From the NCBI GenBank assembly GCA_000761475.1, contig JQNW01000004.1, forward strand, positions 515,489 through 579,488: a DNA stretch of 64,000 bases, written 5' to 3'. Source of the DNA: Chromohalobacter israelensis (GTDB taxonomy: Bacteria > Pseudomonadota > Gammaproteobacteria > Pseudomonadales > Halomonadaceae). Positions 40,144 to 48,920 of this stretch are shown here, in pieces (positions within the stretch are counted from its first letter, which is position 1; every line of letters begins with the position of its first letter). Under the pieces are notes generated by a model. That model was not told the DNA's origin. It was given only the letters and a program-made list of their open reading frames with translations, and made no database searches. Position numbers and translations under genes: made by a program.

Positions 40144-40197
40144 CATTTTTCGAAACGCCACATTTTTTTCGAAACGCCACATTTTCTTGAAACGCGA
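40144..40197. repeat. Two and a half tandem repeats upstream of the YeeE/YedE genes
   Basis: CATTTTTCGAAACGCCA is repeated (40144-40160 and 40161-40179, differing only in T-run length), followed by a degenerate third unit CATTTTCTTGAAACGCGA. The period is about 18 bases. It ends only nine bases before the first YeeE/YedE start codon. It may be a set of regulator sites or a slippage-prone spacer. Confidence 0.65.
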
Positions 40198-40205
40198 ATA
40201 GTTTC

Positions 40206-40679
40206 ATGGAGCTACATTTGGATATAGAGGCAAGTCTTTCAGGGTTGGTGGGCGGCATCCTTATCGGCCTGTCTGCCATCTGGCTGATGGGGTCACTGGG
40301 ACGTATTTCCGGCATCAGTGGCATTCTCTCGGGGCTCCTGCTGGAGCGACCCCGAGGCGATTCAGCCTGGCGGCTGGCTTTCCTGCTTGGCCTGGTTTGC
40401 GGCCCTATGGTGCTCATGCTGCTGGGTGGGGAGCTCGGTAATGTTGCCGGTGCCCCTAATGAGGTCATCGGCGCGCCGGCGGGCGGTGTCGGGTTAATGG
40501 TGATCGCGGGTCTTCTGGTCGGCGTAGGCACTGGTATCGGCAGTGGCTGTACCAGTGGTCATGGTGTGTGTGGCCTGGCGCGGCTTTCGCCCCGGTCGAT
40601 GGCTGCGACGCTTGTCTTCGTGCTGGTCGCCATGCTGACGGTATTCGTCGTTCGGCACGTGCTGGGGGGCTCGGTATGA
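40206..40679 (+). CDS. YeeE/YedE family (PmpA-like) sulfur-compound transporter, first half
   Basis: A 157-residue membrane protein with four hydrophobic segments and the YeeE/YedE (DUF395) signature GIGSGCTSGHGVCGLARLS, with conserved cysteines near residue 120. Such halves pair with a second protein to make a channel for thiosulfate, sulfide or polysulfide. It overlaps the partner gene by four bases. The ribosome site is weak, and a tandem repeat lies directly upstream. Confidence 0.85.
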   Translation: MELHLDIEASLSGLVGGILIGLSAIWLMGSLGRISGISGILSGLLLERPRGDSAWRLAFLLGLVCGPMVLMLLGGELGNVAGAPNEVIGAPAGGVGLMVIAGLLVGVGTGIGSGCTSGHGVCGLARLSPRSMAATLVFVLVAMLTVFVVRHVLGGSV

Positions 40680-41083
40680 AAGCGTTGGCGGGGTATCTGG
40701 CAGGGCTGCTGTTTGGGCTCGGACTGGCGATCGGCGGCATGACCGATCCGGCACGGGTCATCGACTTCCTCGACGTGGCCGGCGACTGGGATCCGACGCT
40801 AATGTTCGTTCTGGGTGGCGCCGTGGTCACCACCTTCATCGGTTACCGGCTGGTTTGGCGACGCCAAGCGCCGCTGTTCGAATCCCGGTTTCAATTGCCC
40901 ACTCGTCATGACTTCGATGCCCGTCTGCTGGGCGGTGCGGCGCTTTTCGGTGTCGGCTGGGGCCTCTCCGGCTATTGCCCGGGGCCGGCGGTCGCCTCGT
41001 TTGTCGGGCTGAGCGCTCCCCTCATGGCGATGCTGGTTGCGATGGTAGTCGGCTGGTGGCTGGCCCGAGTCGTCTCGCGCTGA
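40676..41083 (+). CDS. YeeE/YedE family (PmpB-like) sulfur-compound transporter, second half
   Basis: A 135-residue membrane protein with GLGLAIGGMTDPARVIDFLD at the N-terminus and GVGWGLSGYCPGPA near residue 100. These are the second-half YeeE/YedE motifs, including the conserved cysteine. Translation is coupled to the first half through ATGA. Together they equal one full-length YeeE-type transporter. Confidence 0.86.
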   Translation: MKALAGYLAGLLFGLGLAIGGMTDPARVIDFLDVAGDWDPTLMFVLGGAVVTTFIGYRLVWRRQAPLFESRFQLPTRHDFDARLLGGAALFGVGWGLSGYCPGPAVASFVGLSAPLMAMLVAMVVGWWLARVVSR

Positions 41084-41432
41084 GAAAGGGGAAAGACTTA
41101 CGGACCTCAGCAATAGCTCAACATAAGTCGATCACCCCACCCACCCAAATAGGGAGCATAACATGCACTCTACTTCGCGACTTATGACTGCTGCCTTGGT
41201 TGCCATGCTGGGAAGTTCCTTGGTGGATGCAAGTGCACTGGCAGCGGAGCTGTCCTTCAAGACGCCCGTGATCGATGGCGTGGGCCAGATTCGCTCCCAA
41301 CCTGCACAGGACCTGAGTTATCAGCCAAGGATTAAAAGGCGGTCTTCAACCTGACTCAAGCTGCCAGCGAGCCGGATCAGATCAGCGAAGTGCTACAATA
41401 CGTCGCAAGAGCCGTGGGTCTTTACGCCGAGG

Positions 41433-41436
41433 TTAA
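41433..41436. repeat. Target-site duplication TTAA, left of IS5 copy 2
   Basis: TTAA precedes the IS end and is repeated at 42662-42665, consistent with the YTAR target of this family. Confidence 0.8.
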
Positions 41437-42661
41437 GGAAACGCTGCATAAATCCCGCCGCAGCTGCCTGATCGCCATCGGCGGGGTAGAATCTGGCTAC
41501 CCTGTCACCACCTGACCGAGCTACCCGATGAAGCAGATCTCGTTCGCCCAAGCCGAATACCAGAACAAGAAAAAGGTGACCCGCCGCGAGCGGTTCCTGA
41601 CCCAGATGGAGGCGCTGGTGCCTTGGCAACGGCTCATCGACGCGCTGTCGCCGTCTTACTTCCCGAACGCAACGGGCAAGCGCGGCCGTCCGCCCATCGG
41701 CCTGGAGCGCATGCTGCGGATCTACTTCCTGCAGCAGTGGTATGCGCTCGCCGACGAGGCACTTGAAGATGCTATCTACGATAGCCAGGCGATGCGCGAC
41801 TTCGTGGGTGTCGACTTGACCATCGAGAGCGTGCCGGACGCGACCACGCTGCTGCGTTTCCGCCACTTGCTGGAGAAGCATGCCCTGACCCAGCGGATCT
41901 TCGAGGAGATCAACGCCCACCTGGCCGAGAAAGGGTTATTCATGCGCGAGGGCACGATCGTCGACGCCACCATCGTGGCGGCCGCCCCTTCCACCAAGAA
42001 CAAGATCAAGCAGCGCGATCCAGAGATGAAACAGACCAAGAAGGGCAACCAGTGGTACTTCGGGATGAAGGCCCATATCGGCGTCGATGCCGTCACCGGA
42101 CTGACTCACAGCGTCGCCGCGACCTCGGCCAACGTTGCCGATGTCACCATGGCCGGCGCTCTGGTCCGGGAGGATGACAAACGGGTATACGGCGATGCGG
42201 GCTACACCGGCATGTGGAAACATCTCGACGAAGAGAAGGATGCTCCGGATTCCAAATGCTGCGTGGCCGCCAAGCGCGGCGCCATCAAGAAGATGGACGG
42301 CAGCCCCATGAAAACGCTGCTGCTGGCATTCGAAAAGGCCAAGGCCAGCATCCGTGCCAAGGTCGAGCACCCGTTTCATGTCATCAAGAACCTCTTCGGC
42401 TACCGCAAAACGCGCTACAAGGGGCTGGCCAAGAACCAGGCGCAACTCTTCAGCCTGTTCGGGCTGGCCAACCTGGTGCTGGCGACACGATGCGAGGGCC
42501 AAGTTGATGGGGCCAGTGCGCCTTGAATCTGCCCTGCCAGCCGGATAATCCGCCTGGCAGGGAAACGGCCCCCCTGAGGTGGTCAGAAAATGATCGCTGA
42601 CGCGATGGTTGTGCCACTCTGAGCCCTTCAACCGCTCAGAGACGAATTGATCAGCGATTCC
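41437..42661 (+). mobile_element. IS5-family insertion sequence, copy 2 (1225 bp)
   Basis: It has the same length, ends and orientation as the copy at 15261-16485, exactly 26176 bases away, and encodes an identical transposase. It interrupts a DsrE-family gene and is flanked by TTAA. Identity suggests recent movement of at least one copy, or gene conversion. Confidence 0.94.
41528..42526 (+). CDS. IS5-family transposase (copy 2)
   Basis: A 332-residue DDE transposase identical in translation to that of copy 1, with IVDATIVAAAPS, YGDAGYTG and the downstream catalytic Glu region. It is intact and potentially active. Confidence 0.95.
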   Translation: MKQISFAQAEYQNKKKVTRRERFLTQMEALVPWQRLIDALSPSYFPNATGKRGRPPIGLERMLRIYFLQQWYALADEALEDAIYDSQAMRDFVGVDLTIESVPDATTLLRFRHLLEKHALTQRIFEEINAHLAEKGLFMREGTIVDATIVAAAPSTKNKIKQRDPEMKQTKKGNQWYFGMKAHIGVDAVTGLTHSVAATSANVADVTMAGALVREDDKRVYGDAGYTGMWKHLDEEKDAPDSKCCVAAKRGAIKKMDGSPMKTLLLAFEKAKASIRAKVEHPFHVIKNLFGYRKTRYKGLAKNQAQLFSLFGLANLVLATRCEGQVDGASAP

Positions 42662-42735
42662 TTAATGTACCTCTGGAGCGACTGGGCTTGCCATTCGTGC
42701 TGCAGGGCGGCTTATAGATTGGTTTCAAGTTTTAA

Positions 42736-42873
42736 GAGCGGGGGATTAATGCTGACTTTGGCGGGGTGGGCTACGCCACCATGGTGCTGCTGATGAAGGT
42801 CACTCCGCTGGCCATGGGCGTCGTTCTACCGGAACTTATTGATACCTATTCACCAGGCTTTTGTCGGCAATGA
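42736..42873 (+). pseudogene. Membrane-transporter fragment (possibly MFS)
   Basis: An open stretch encodes ADFGGVGYATMVLLMKVTP and LAMGVVLPELIDTYSPGF, then TGA. It is hydrophobic and has the YATM-x-LLM-x-TPLAM pattern seen in some MFS transporters. There is no start codon context and no continuation on either side. I treat it as a remnant; the family call is weak. The bases from here to 43045 otherwise hold no gene. Confidence 0.3.
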
Positions 42874-43045
42874 CTCGTTATCGACTCGCCACGCCAGGTG
42901 ACGTGACGAAAGATGGGCTGGATAATAATTCCTACTCCGGTGTCGATGTTTCTTTTCTTTGGCGCGAGATTGCGTTGCAAGTGATAGCTGTGTTGGCTCG
43001 ACACATGCTCCTGTTTTCTCGCGTTATTTCCAGGAGCGACAGTTT

Positions 43046-44503
43046 ATGAAGTTGACGCGCCGGTCTTTTCTGACTGCGACAACTCTAGCAGGAGGCGTTG
43101 CGTTGGCTGGCCCATTCGCATGGCGGCTGGCAAACGCCGCCGAGCCCAGGGAATTGAAGATTCCCGAGCTAATCGATGCCCGCCATCACGGCCAATCGGT
43201 TTCGCTGAGGGTGCAACCCGGAAAGACATCGTTTTTTCCTGGGCGAGAAAGCGAAACGCTTGGCTATAACGGGAGCTATCTTGGCCCCACGCTGCGTGTC
43301 CACCGTGGCGATGACGTGGAAGTCGCTGTTACCAACGCTCTTAGCGAAGATACCACCGTTCATTGGCACGGCCTGTTGATTCCCGGCGAGCTTGATGGGG
43401 GCCCTCACCAGACGATACCCACCGGGGCCACCTGGCAACCCGTGCTCCCCATCCGCCAGCCAGCGGCAACGCTCTGGTATCACTCGCATGCCCATGGTCG
43501 CACGGCGGAGCAGGTCTATGCCGGGCTGGCCGGCCTCATGATCGTCACCGATGACGAGGAAAAGGCCCTGGAGTTGCCTTCGGAGTATGGTGTCGATGAT
43601 ATCCCCTTGATAATGCAGGACCGCCAATTCGAGAACGGCTCTCTCGTGCTTCCGCAGGGCATGAGGACGAGGATGCACGGACGCCGAGGCGATACCTTGA
43701 TGGTAAACGGAACGATCAATCCGTTTGCTCGGGTTCCCGCCCGGCTGGTTCGTCTTCGGCTGGTCAATGGCGCCAATGCCAGGTTCTTCGATTTGGCATT
43801 CACGGATGGCCGGCCCTTTCACTGGATGGCTTCCGAAGGCGGCTTGCTTGAGAGGCCGGTCGAGTTGCGCTCGCTACGCCTGGCGCCCGGCGAGCGCGCC
43901 GAAATCCTCGTTGACTTCTCTGATGGCCTGCCCGTTACCCTGGCAACCGGGCCGGACAGTAATGTCCCCAGGATGCGCATGATGGAGCGTACAGCCGACT
44001 TGACCGGGGGTGAAAGAGATGCCGTCGTCAGATTCGAGCCTCAGGGCGCTGAAACCTCTGTTGTCAAGGTGCCCGAGCAGCTGTTGACCCATGAGCGCCT
44101 CGATCCATCGACGGCCATACGGCGACGCCGTTTCGAAATGACCATGGGCATGGGTAGCATGATGGGCAGCGGATCGGGAGGATTCGGCATCAATGGGCGC
44201 TCGTTCGACATAGGGCGGGTCGATGAACGCGTCGGCCTAGGAGACACCGAAATCTGGGAAGTCTCCGGCGCGATGATGGCCCATCCGTTCCACATTCATG
44301 GTGTGCACTTTACCGTTCTGAGCCGAAACGGCTCGCCCCCGGATATTAGAGACCAAGGGCTGAGGGACACGATCGTAGCCCAGGAGCCCGTCGAATTGCT
44401 CGTGCAGTTCCTGCAGCCGGCGGAAAACGCTCCCTTCATGTACCACTGCCACATCCTCGAACACGAAAATAACGGGATGATGGGCCAGTTCTCTGTCAGT
44501 TAA
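43046..44503 (+). CDS. Multicopper oxidase, CueO/SufI-type, Tat-exported
   Basis: A 485-residue periplasmic laccase-like oxidase. The Tat signal is LTRRSFLTATTLAGGVALAG, with cleavage near NAA-E (residue 31). All copper motifs are present: HWHG, HSHAHG, HPFHIHG and HCHILEHENNGMM (type 1 Cys between His). A short Met-rich segment MTMGMGSMMGSG lies near residue 370, shorter than in E. coli CueO. The likely role is oxidation of Cu(I) to Cu(II) for copper tolerance. CAGGAG precedes the ATG. Copper and sulfide tolerance genes are commonly linked on mobile DNA. Confidence 0.9.
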   Translation: MKLTRRSFLTATTLAGGVALAGPFAWRLANAAEPRELKIPELIDARHHGQSVSLRVQPGKTSFFPGRESETLGYNGSYLGPTLRVHRGDDVEVAVTNALSEDTTVHWHGLLIPGELDGGPHQTIPTGATWQPVLPIRQPAATLWYHSHAHGRTAEQVYAGLAGLMIVTDDEEKALELPSEYGVDDIPLIMQDRQFENGSLVLPQGMRTRMHGRRGDTLMVNGTINPFARVPARLVRLRLVNGANARFFDLAFTDGRPFHWMASEGGLLERPVELRSLRLAPGERAEILVDFSDGLPVTLATGPDSNVPRMRMMERTADLTGGERDAVVRFEPQGAETSVVKVPEQLLTHERLDPSTAIRRRRFEMTMGMGSMMGSGSGGFGINGRSFDIGRVDERVGLGDTEIWEVSGAMMAHPFHIHGVHFTVLSRNGSPPDIRDQGLRDTIVAQEPVELLVQFLQPAENAPFMYHCHILEHENNGMMGQFSVS

Positions 44504-44611
44504 GCCAATTGGCTCAGGCTGCCGATACTGGGCGGCTTATGGCTCACGATTGAAGTTTGGTTCGTCAACGAATAAACCAAGGTGATACTGCAAAAGTATG
44601 AAGTGATAAAT

Positions 44612-44758
44612 ATGACACTCTGGGCAGCCGCTATCGGTATTGGGGCAACGGTGATCCTTGATCTATGGAACGCCGCGTGCCCCCAGAAACAGGCCCATCG
44701 GAAATGTGAGATTGCCGCTACGTTTACTCTGATCAAGAGATCTTGCAATGAATCGTAA
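44612..44758 (+). pseudogene. Truncated DUF2938-like membrane protein
   Basis: A 48-residue frame starts MTLWAAAIGIGATVILDLWN, which matches the first transmembrane helix of DUF2938 proteins (normally about 160 residues), then turns into unrelated sequence. It is a 5' fragment left by an adjacent insertion or deletion. Confidence 0.5.
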
Positions 44759-45115
44759 CCGCCATACCGAAGCGCAAATCATTACCATCCTCAAGGCTCA
44801 TGAACGCGGCGCTTCGGTGATCGAGCTGGCTCGGCAACATGGCGTGACCGAGCAAGCCGTCTATCGATGGAAGGCCAGATACGGCGGTATGTAGGTGTCG
44901 GAAGCCAAGCGACTCCGGAATCTGGAGGCCGCGCCCGCCGGCGTAAGCGACTGGTGCGGCCTAGGATGCCGATGGCATTACCCGATAGCCTCAACCAACG
45001 CTGGTCCTTGGACCTCGTCGCAGATCAGCTCGCCTCGGGGCACCGTTTCTGCGTGCTGAACATCGTAGACGACTTCAGCAGAGAGTGTGTTGGTCAGCTG
45101 GTGGAATTGTGTTTG
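44748..45115 (+). pseudogene. Remnant of an IS3-family element (orfA and orfB fragments)
   Basis: The first part encodes an orfA-like helix-turn-helix protein (RHTEAQIITILKAHERGAS, VTEQAVYRWKARYGGM) with a TAG where CAG is usual, then VSEAKRLRNLEA. After a large internal deletion, orfB sequence resumes: RMPMALPDSLNQRWSLDLVAD, then NIVDDFSRECVGQLVEL, which carries two catalytic Asp residues. The third catalytic residue and the right end are gone. No inverted repeats were found. Confidence 0.7.
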
Positions 45116-45221
45116 GACCGAAACCAGGGGGAAGGTCACCGGCTAACAGGTGAGACTTCATGTTCACTTAATTGCACGTCCGACATTATATTTGCGCGTT
45201 TTCCGTACAGGATGTCATCTC

Positions 45222-45899
45222 ATGAGGGTTCTACTGGTCGAGGACGACGCCCCGGTGGCGGCCGGCATCGAAGCGGGACTAGCGTTGAGCGATTTCGTCG
45301 TCGATATCGTGACCACGCTGGATGGTGCACACGGGGCACTTGCCGCGATCGAGTACGATGCCGTAGTGCTTGATCGCCGTTTGCCCGATGGCGATGGGCT
45401 GACGTTGCTGCAACACTGGCGTCGGGTTGGTATCGACATTCCGGTGTTGATCCTGACGGCGAAAGACGCCGTGGCCAATCGGGTCGAAGGGCTTCAAGGC
45501 GGGGCCGACGACTATCTTGTCAAGCCGTTCGATCTGGATGAATTGACGGCAAGGTTGCACGCATTGCTGCGTCGCGCCGCCGGGCAGATTGATCATTCAT
45601 TGCGTCATGGTCGACTGGCGTTCGATCCTGTTGCCCGCAGTGTAACGCTGGATGGCGAATCAGTGGTGCTACTGCGTCGAGAGTTGATGCTCTTGGAAGC
45701 GCTGATTCGCGCACGGGGGCGAATCTTGAGTGCTGATCAACTGAAAGATCGTCTCTATGGTATCGATGAAGAAATCGAGAGCAACGCTCTCAATGTGCAT
45801 ATCTATCAATTGCGTCGCAAGCTTGGGCGAGATGTTATAGAGACGGTTCGAGGGGTTGGTTATCGTCTAGGTCCGACTCATAGCGATACACCGTCATGA
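45222..45899 (+). CDS. OmpR/PhoB-family response regulator (QseB/PmrA/CusR-like)
   Basis: A 225-residue two-component response regulator. The receiver has VEDD, the phosphoacceptor in VVLDRRLPDGDG (Asp near 51), LTAKD and LVKPF. The C-terminal winged helix contains LRRELMLLEALIRARGRIL and ESNALNVHIYQLRRKLG. AGGA lies before the ATG. It overlaps the sensor kinase gene by four bases. It sits between a multicopper oxidase with IS remnants and a methyltransferase, so metal or envelope stress is a plausible signal. Confidence 0.9.
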   Translation: MRVLLVEDDAPVAAGIEAGLALSDFVVDIVTTLDGAHGALAAIEYDAVVLDRRLPDGDGLTLLQHWRRVGIDIPVLILTAKDAVANRVEGLQGGADDYLVKPFDLDELTARLHALLRRAAGQIDHSLRHGRLAFDPVARSVTLDGESVVLLRRELMLLEALIRARGRILSADQLKDRLYGIDEEIESNALNVHIYQLRRKLGRDVIETVRGVGYRLGPTHSDTPS

Positions 45900-47245
45900 G
45901 CCTACGCCTGCGTCTCGTCGCTACATTGGGGGTTACCCTGATATTGCTATGGGGACTTACCGCAGCGTGGTCAATGCGAGACCTGTCGACCCAGCTCGAA
46001 CGTTCGCTGGATCAACGCTTGGCGCAGTCGGCGAGGATGGTGGCCGGCCTGCTCGATCGCGTACCAACGGAGGCCTGGAATGACGGTATGGGGGAGGCTC
46101 CAGCCATTCCGGCACTTGAAGGTGTTGCCTGCCGAGTGTCATCACTGCGGGGACGAATAGTGGCGGGTACCCATCCGGAAATGAACGATGTCCTGTCGGT
46201 TGAGCAAGAAGGCTATAGCTACCGCGATCACAATGGACAGCGCTGGCGCGTCTATACCCTGGTCGACGACGACAAGCGCATCACCGTGGCGGATCGCCTG
46301 CGGGAACGGGAGTCATTGTTGGCCCAGGTACGCCGTGCCGCTTTCTATCCCTTTCTGCTCGCTTCGATCGGCAGCCTGATCGCGCTGTGGTGGGGCGTGA
46401 CCCGGGGGCTGTCGCCGCTTTCGAGGCTGCAGCGGCGCTTGATGTCACGCGATCACGACGATCTCTCGGCACTGCCGATCCGCGGGTTGCCGAGTGAGAT
46501 TCGTCCGCTGATAGAAGGATTCAATGATCTGCTGGTTCGGACTCGGCGAATGCTTGAGCGTGAGCAACGTTTTACCGATGACGCTGCACATGAGTTGCGC
46601 ACTCCATTGACGGCGATTCGTACACATCTACAGGTTGCTCGACGCGTCGACGGCGACCCGCGCCGGAAGGCGATGCAGCAAGCCGAAGCGGGGGTTGAGC
46701 GGCTGACGAAGACACTAGAACAGTTGCTTTTACTGGTACGTATGGAGAGCGAAGAGATCGTGAGTGGAAACGGCGATCCTACCTTTGTGGGAGAAGCATT
46801 GGAGACAGCCATGGCGGAAACAGGCTGTCGTGATCGCTGCCATTGGAACGAGCCGGTCGACAGACTTCGTGTCGAATTGCCCAGCGCACTGCTGATTATT
46901 GCACTACGAAACCTGCTTGAAAACGCCATGCGTCACGGGGCGCCAAGTACCTTGATCAAGATAGAAGCGCAGCATATGAATGGCATGGCCGTGATTGATA
47001 TTGTCAACCAAGGAGAGATCATCCCATCAGATAAACTCGCACGGTTGACGGAGCGCTTCCATCGAGGCACTCACCCTCAAGGCAGCGGATTAGGGCTCTC
47101 CATTGTGCAGACATTGGCCGAGAGGGCCGGTGGTTCGATCACGCTGGGTTCCAATGAGTATACACCATTTCTCGTGCGACTATGTCTACCTACACCAGGC
47201 TCGTCCAATGGTTTCTTCCAAGCCTCTTTTGGCAATAGTAGTTAA
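45896..47245 (+). CDS. Sensor histidine kinase (QseC/PmrB-like)
   Basis: A 449-residue membrane kinase. An N-terminal helix (LVATLGVTLILLWGLTAAW) and a second one (FYPFLLASIGSLIALWWG) enclose a periplasmic sensor of about 115 residues. A HAMP-like linker follows, then the H box FTDDAAHELRTPLTAIRTHL (His232), and N and G boxes in LRNLLENAMRHG and GSGLGLSIVQTLAERAGG. It phosphorylates the regulator encoded just upstream. The signal is not known. Confidence 0.9.
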   Translation: MSLRLRLVATLGVTLILLWGLTAAWSMRDLSTQLERSLDQRLAQSARMVAGLLDRVPTEAWNDGMGEAPAIPALEGVACRVSSLRGRIVAGTHPEMNDVLSVEQEGYSYRDHNGQRWRVYTLVDDDKRITVADRLRERESLLAQVRRAAFYPFLLASIGSLIALWWGVTRGLSPLSRLQRRLMSRDHDDLSALPIRGLPSEIRPLIEGFNDLLVRTRRMLEREQRFTDDAAHELRTPLTAIRTHLQVARRVDGDPRRKAMQQAEAGVERLTKTLEQLLLLVRMESEEIVSGNGDPTFVGEALETAMAETGCRDRCHWNEPVDRLRVELPSALLIIALRNLLENAMRHGAPSTLIKIEAQHMNGMAVIDIVNQGEIIPSDKLARLTERFHRGTHPQGSGLGLSIVQTLAERAGGSITLGSNEYTPFLVRLCLPTPGSSNGFFQASFGNSS

Positions 47246-47300
47246 AGTGCGCGGGTTTTTCGTCATCGAAATCGATGGTTTGATTCCCCTGTCATGCCAG

Positions 47301-47927
47301 TTACAACTTTAAGGCGAGAAGCTGGACTACATCGCCAGACCCTGTGTGGTAGATCCCTTCCGTAACGTTTCGAGTCAACTCTCGACCAATAATGATGTTG
47401 AAGTCCGTGAAATGGGTGCGCAGTTCGCCCAACGTGAACATGAATTCTGGATCCGAAGGGCCTCCGGTGTTCCTTGTCGACTGCGACGGAAGATACCCTT
47501 CCAGGATGAAATATCCGCCTCTTTTCAAGCCTTTCTTCACGATTTCGTAGCTTTTTAGCCGAACGGGTTTGGGCGTGTGAGCCCAAATCATGGTAATGAG
47601 GTCGAAGGTATTCGGTTCGGGCTCATAGTCGTTCAGGTCGGCTTGTCGTGTCACGATGTCGACCTGTCTGTCAGCTGCCAGACGATTCGCCTTTTCCAGC
47701 CCAACGGCAGACTGATCCATAGCCACCACCTCATAGCCGAGGCTCGCCAAAAAGACGGCATTCCTGCCTTCTCCTTCGGCAAGGCAGAGTGCCTTCCCCT
47801 GGTGTTGTGTAGCAATCTTTTCTATAGCTTGTGTCAAGAATTGGTTTGGCTGGTCTCCATAGGCATAGTCAGTTGCATCATACCTTTCGTCCCATTTTCT
47901 TGAGCTGCGGGTGTCATCTTTTCTCAT
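47301..47927 (-). CDS. Class I SAM-dependent methyltransferase (TehB/thiol-methyltransferase-like)
   Basis: A 208-residue Rossmann-fold methyltransferase. Motif I is LCLAEGEGRNAVFLASLG near residue 47, motif II VVAMDQSAVGLEKA, then FDLITMIWAHTPKPVR and GGYFILEGYLPSQ. The form resembles TehB/thiopurine-type methyltransferases that detoxify metalloid or thiol compounds. It converges on the sensor kinase gene. The substrate is uncertain. Confidence 0.8.
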   Translation of the reverse strand: MRKDDTRSSRKWDERYDATDYAYGDQPNQFLTQAIEKIATQHQGKALCLAEGEGRNAVFLASLGYEVVAMDQSAVGLEKANRLAADRQVDIVTRQADLNDYEPEPNTFDLITMIWAHTPKPVRLKSYEIVKKGLKRGGYFILEGYLPSQSTRNTGGPSDPEFMFTLGELRTHFTDFNIIIGRELTRNVTEGIYHTGSGDVVQLLALKL

Positions 47928-48093
47928 GTTTAAGCACCTCTTGTATGAATGAATTCAACGATTAGCTTCTTGCTGGTTCGCTCAATATAGTTTGTCGCTT
48001 GTTCGGGTAAAGGACATCCATGACGCTGTTATTTTCTCTCTCATTTGAAAATGAGAGAAGTATTCAGGGTGAAAGTAAAAAAGCTGAAAAAAA

Positions 48094-48918
48094 TCAGGGA
48101 TCGAAACGCTCCAGACTGCGGTCGAGCGTGGCACGTGAAAGCTCACCGAAATGAGTGTCGACGAGCTGGCCGTCGCCGTTGTAGTAGAGTGTGGTTGGCA
48201 TGGCCATGGCACCCACCTTCCGGCCGAAGGCCATGTTCGGATCGCGATAGAGATGATCGAGCGAGAGGGACTCCCGTTGCAGAAACGTCTCGACGGCGTC
48301 GACGCTCTCGCCCTGATTGACGAACACGAACGCCACGTCGTCCCGCTCCTGCTGGGCCTTTTCCAGCATCGGCATCTCGCGCCGGCAGGGCGGGCACCAG
48401 CTCGCCCAGAGATTGACCACCATGGGGCGATCGGTCTCTTGCCGTACAGCGGGCAGGGTCACTTGAGATCCATCGAGATCCGCCAACGGCACCGTGGGCA
48501 GGTTCGCACCGCGGGGGGCCATCAGCATCAATGCGCCAGCCGTTATCGACCACGCCAACGCTCCCGACAGAACCGCGGCGACCAATGGTCGACGTACAGC
48601 CCGATGCCGCCAGAAACGCCAGGCCAGATAGGCGAAGGCGATAATCAGACCCGCCAACGGCTCGAAACCGCGATCCCGGATGTCGAACCAGGACCAGAAG
48701 GTGTCGTAGCTCTCCCAGTAGCGGGCCACGAAAACGATTCGTGCGCCGATTACGCCGACCAACAAGGCATTGAACAGGAGGTCGCCGACATTGACCTGTC
48801 GGCGGCGGCCCACCCAGGCGCCCACGATCAGCGCGACGACAAGAGCGAGGATGAACAAAAGCAGACCCAGGCTCATGCCCAAGGGACCCATTGCGATACT
48901 ACGGTCGAGTGGGTTCAT
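48094..48918 (-). CDS. Membrane-anchored TlpA-like thioredoxin with Lgt-like N-terminal domain (copy 1)
   Basis: A 274-residue protein in two parts. Residues 1-130 hold four hydrophobic helices resembling prolipoprotein diacylglyceryl transferase (GARIVFVARYWESYDTFWSW), without clear catalytic residues. Residues 140-274 form a periplasmic TlpA/AhpC-TSA thioredoxin domain with NLWASWCPPCRREMP (CPPC near 172) and GAMAMPTTLYYN. GGAGGG precedes the ATG. It lies three bases after dsbD copy 1, so it probably receives electrons from that DsbD. A second such pair is at 51714-54481. Confidence 0.86.
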   Translation of the reverse strand: MNPLDRSIAMGPLGMSLGLLLFILALVVALIVGAWVGRRRQVNVGDLLFNALLVGVIGARIVFVARYWESYDTFWSWFDIRDRGFEPLAGLIIAFAYLAWRFWRHRAVRRPLVAAVLSGALAWSITAGALMLMAPRGANLPTVPLADLDGSQVTLPAVRQETDRPMVVNLWASWCPPCRREMPMLEKAQQERDDVAFVFVNQGESVDAVETFLQRESLSLDHLYRDPNMAFGRKVGAMAMPTTLYYNGDGQLVDTHFGELSRATLDRSLERFDP

Positions 48919-48920
48919 GA

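Larger units (their letters stand above)
41163..42717 (+). pseudogene. DsrE-family gene broken by frameshift and by IS5 copy 2
   Basis: It starts with a signal peptide (MTAALVAMLGSSLVDASALA) and continues to LSYQP. A one-base shift and an in-frame TAA follow, then DsrE-like sequence resumes as KAVFNLTQAASEPDQISEVL and QYVARAVGLYAEV. IS5 copy 2 interrupts after GAGGTTAA. Rejoining across the element and one TTAA gives EVNVPLERLGLPFVLQGGL and a stop. The parts align with the intact DsrE-like protein at 54631-55152 (ALFQWTT... AVNLFAAAEVPVER). The gene was therefore probably already damaged or decayed after insertion. It follows the YeeE pair, fitting a sulfur-relay role. Confidence 0.75.

Noticed and set aside
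42861..43049. 62-codon frame before the multicopper oxidase
   Set aside because: No ribosome site, no motif, and it overlaps the better supported start at 43046.
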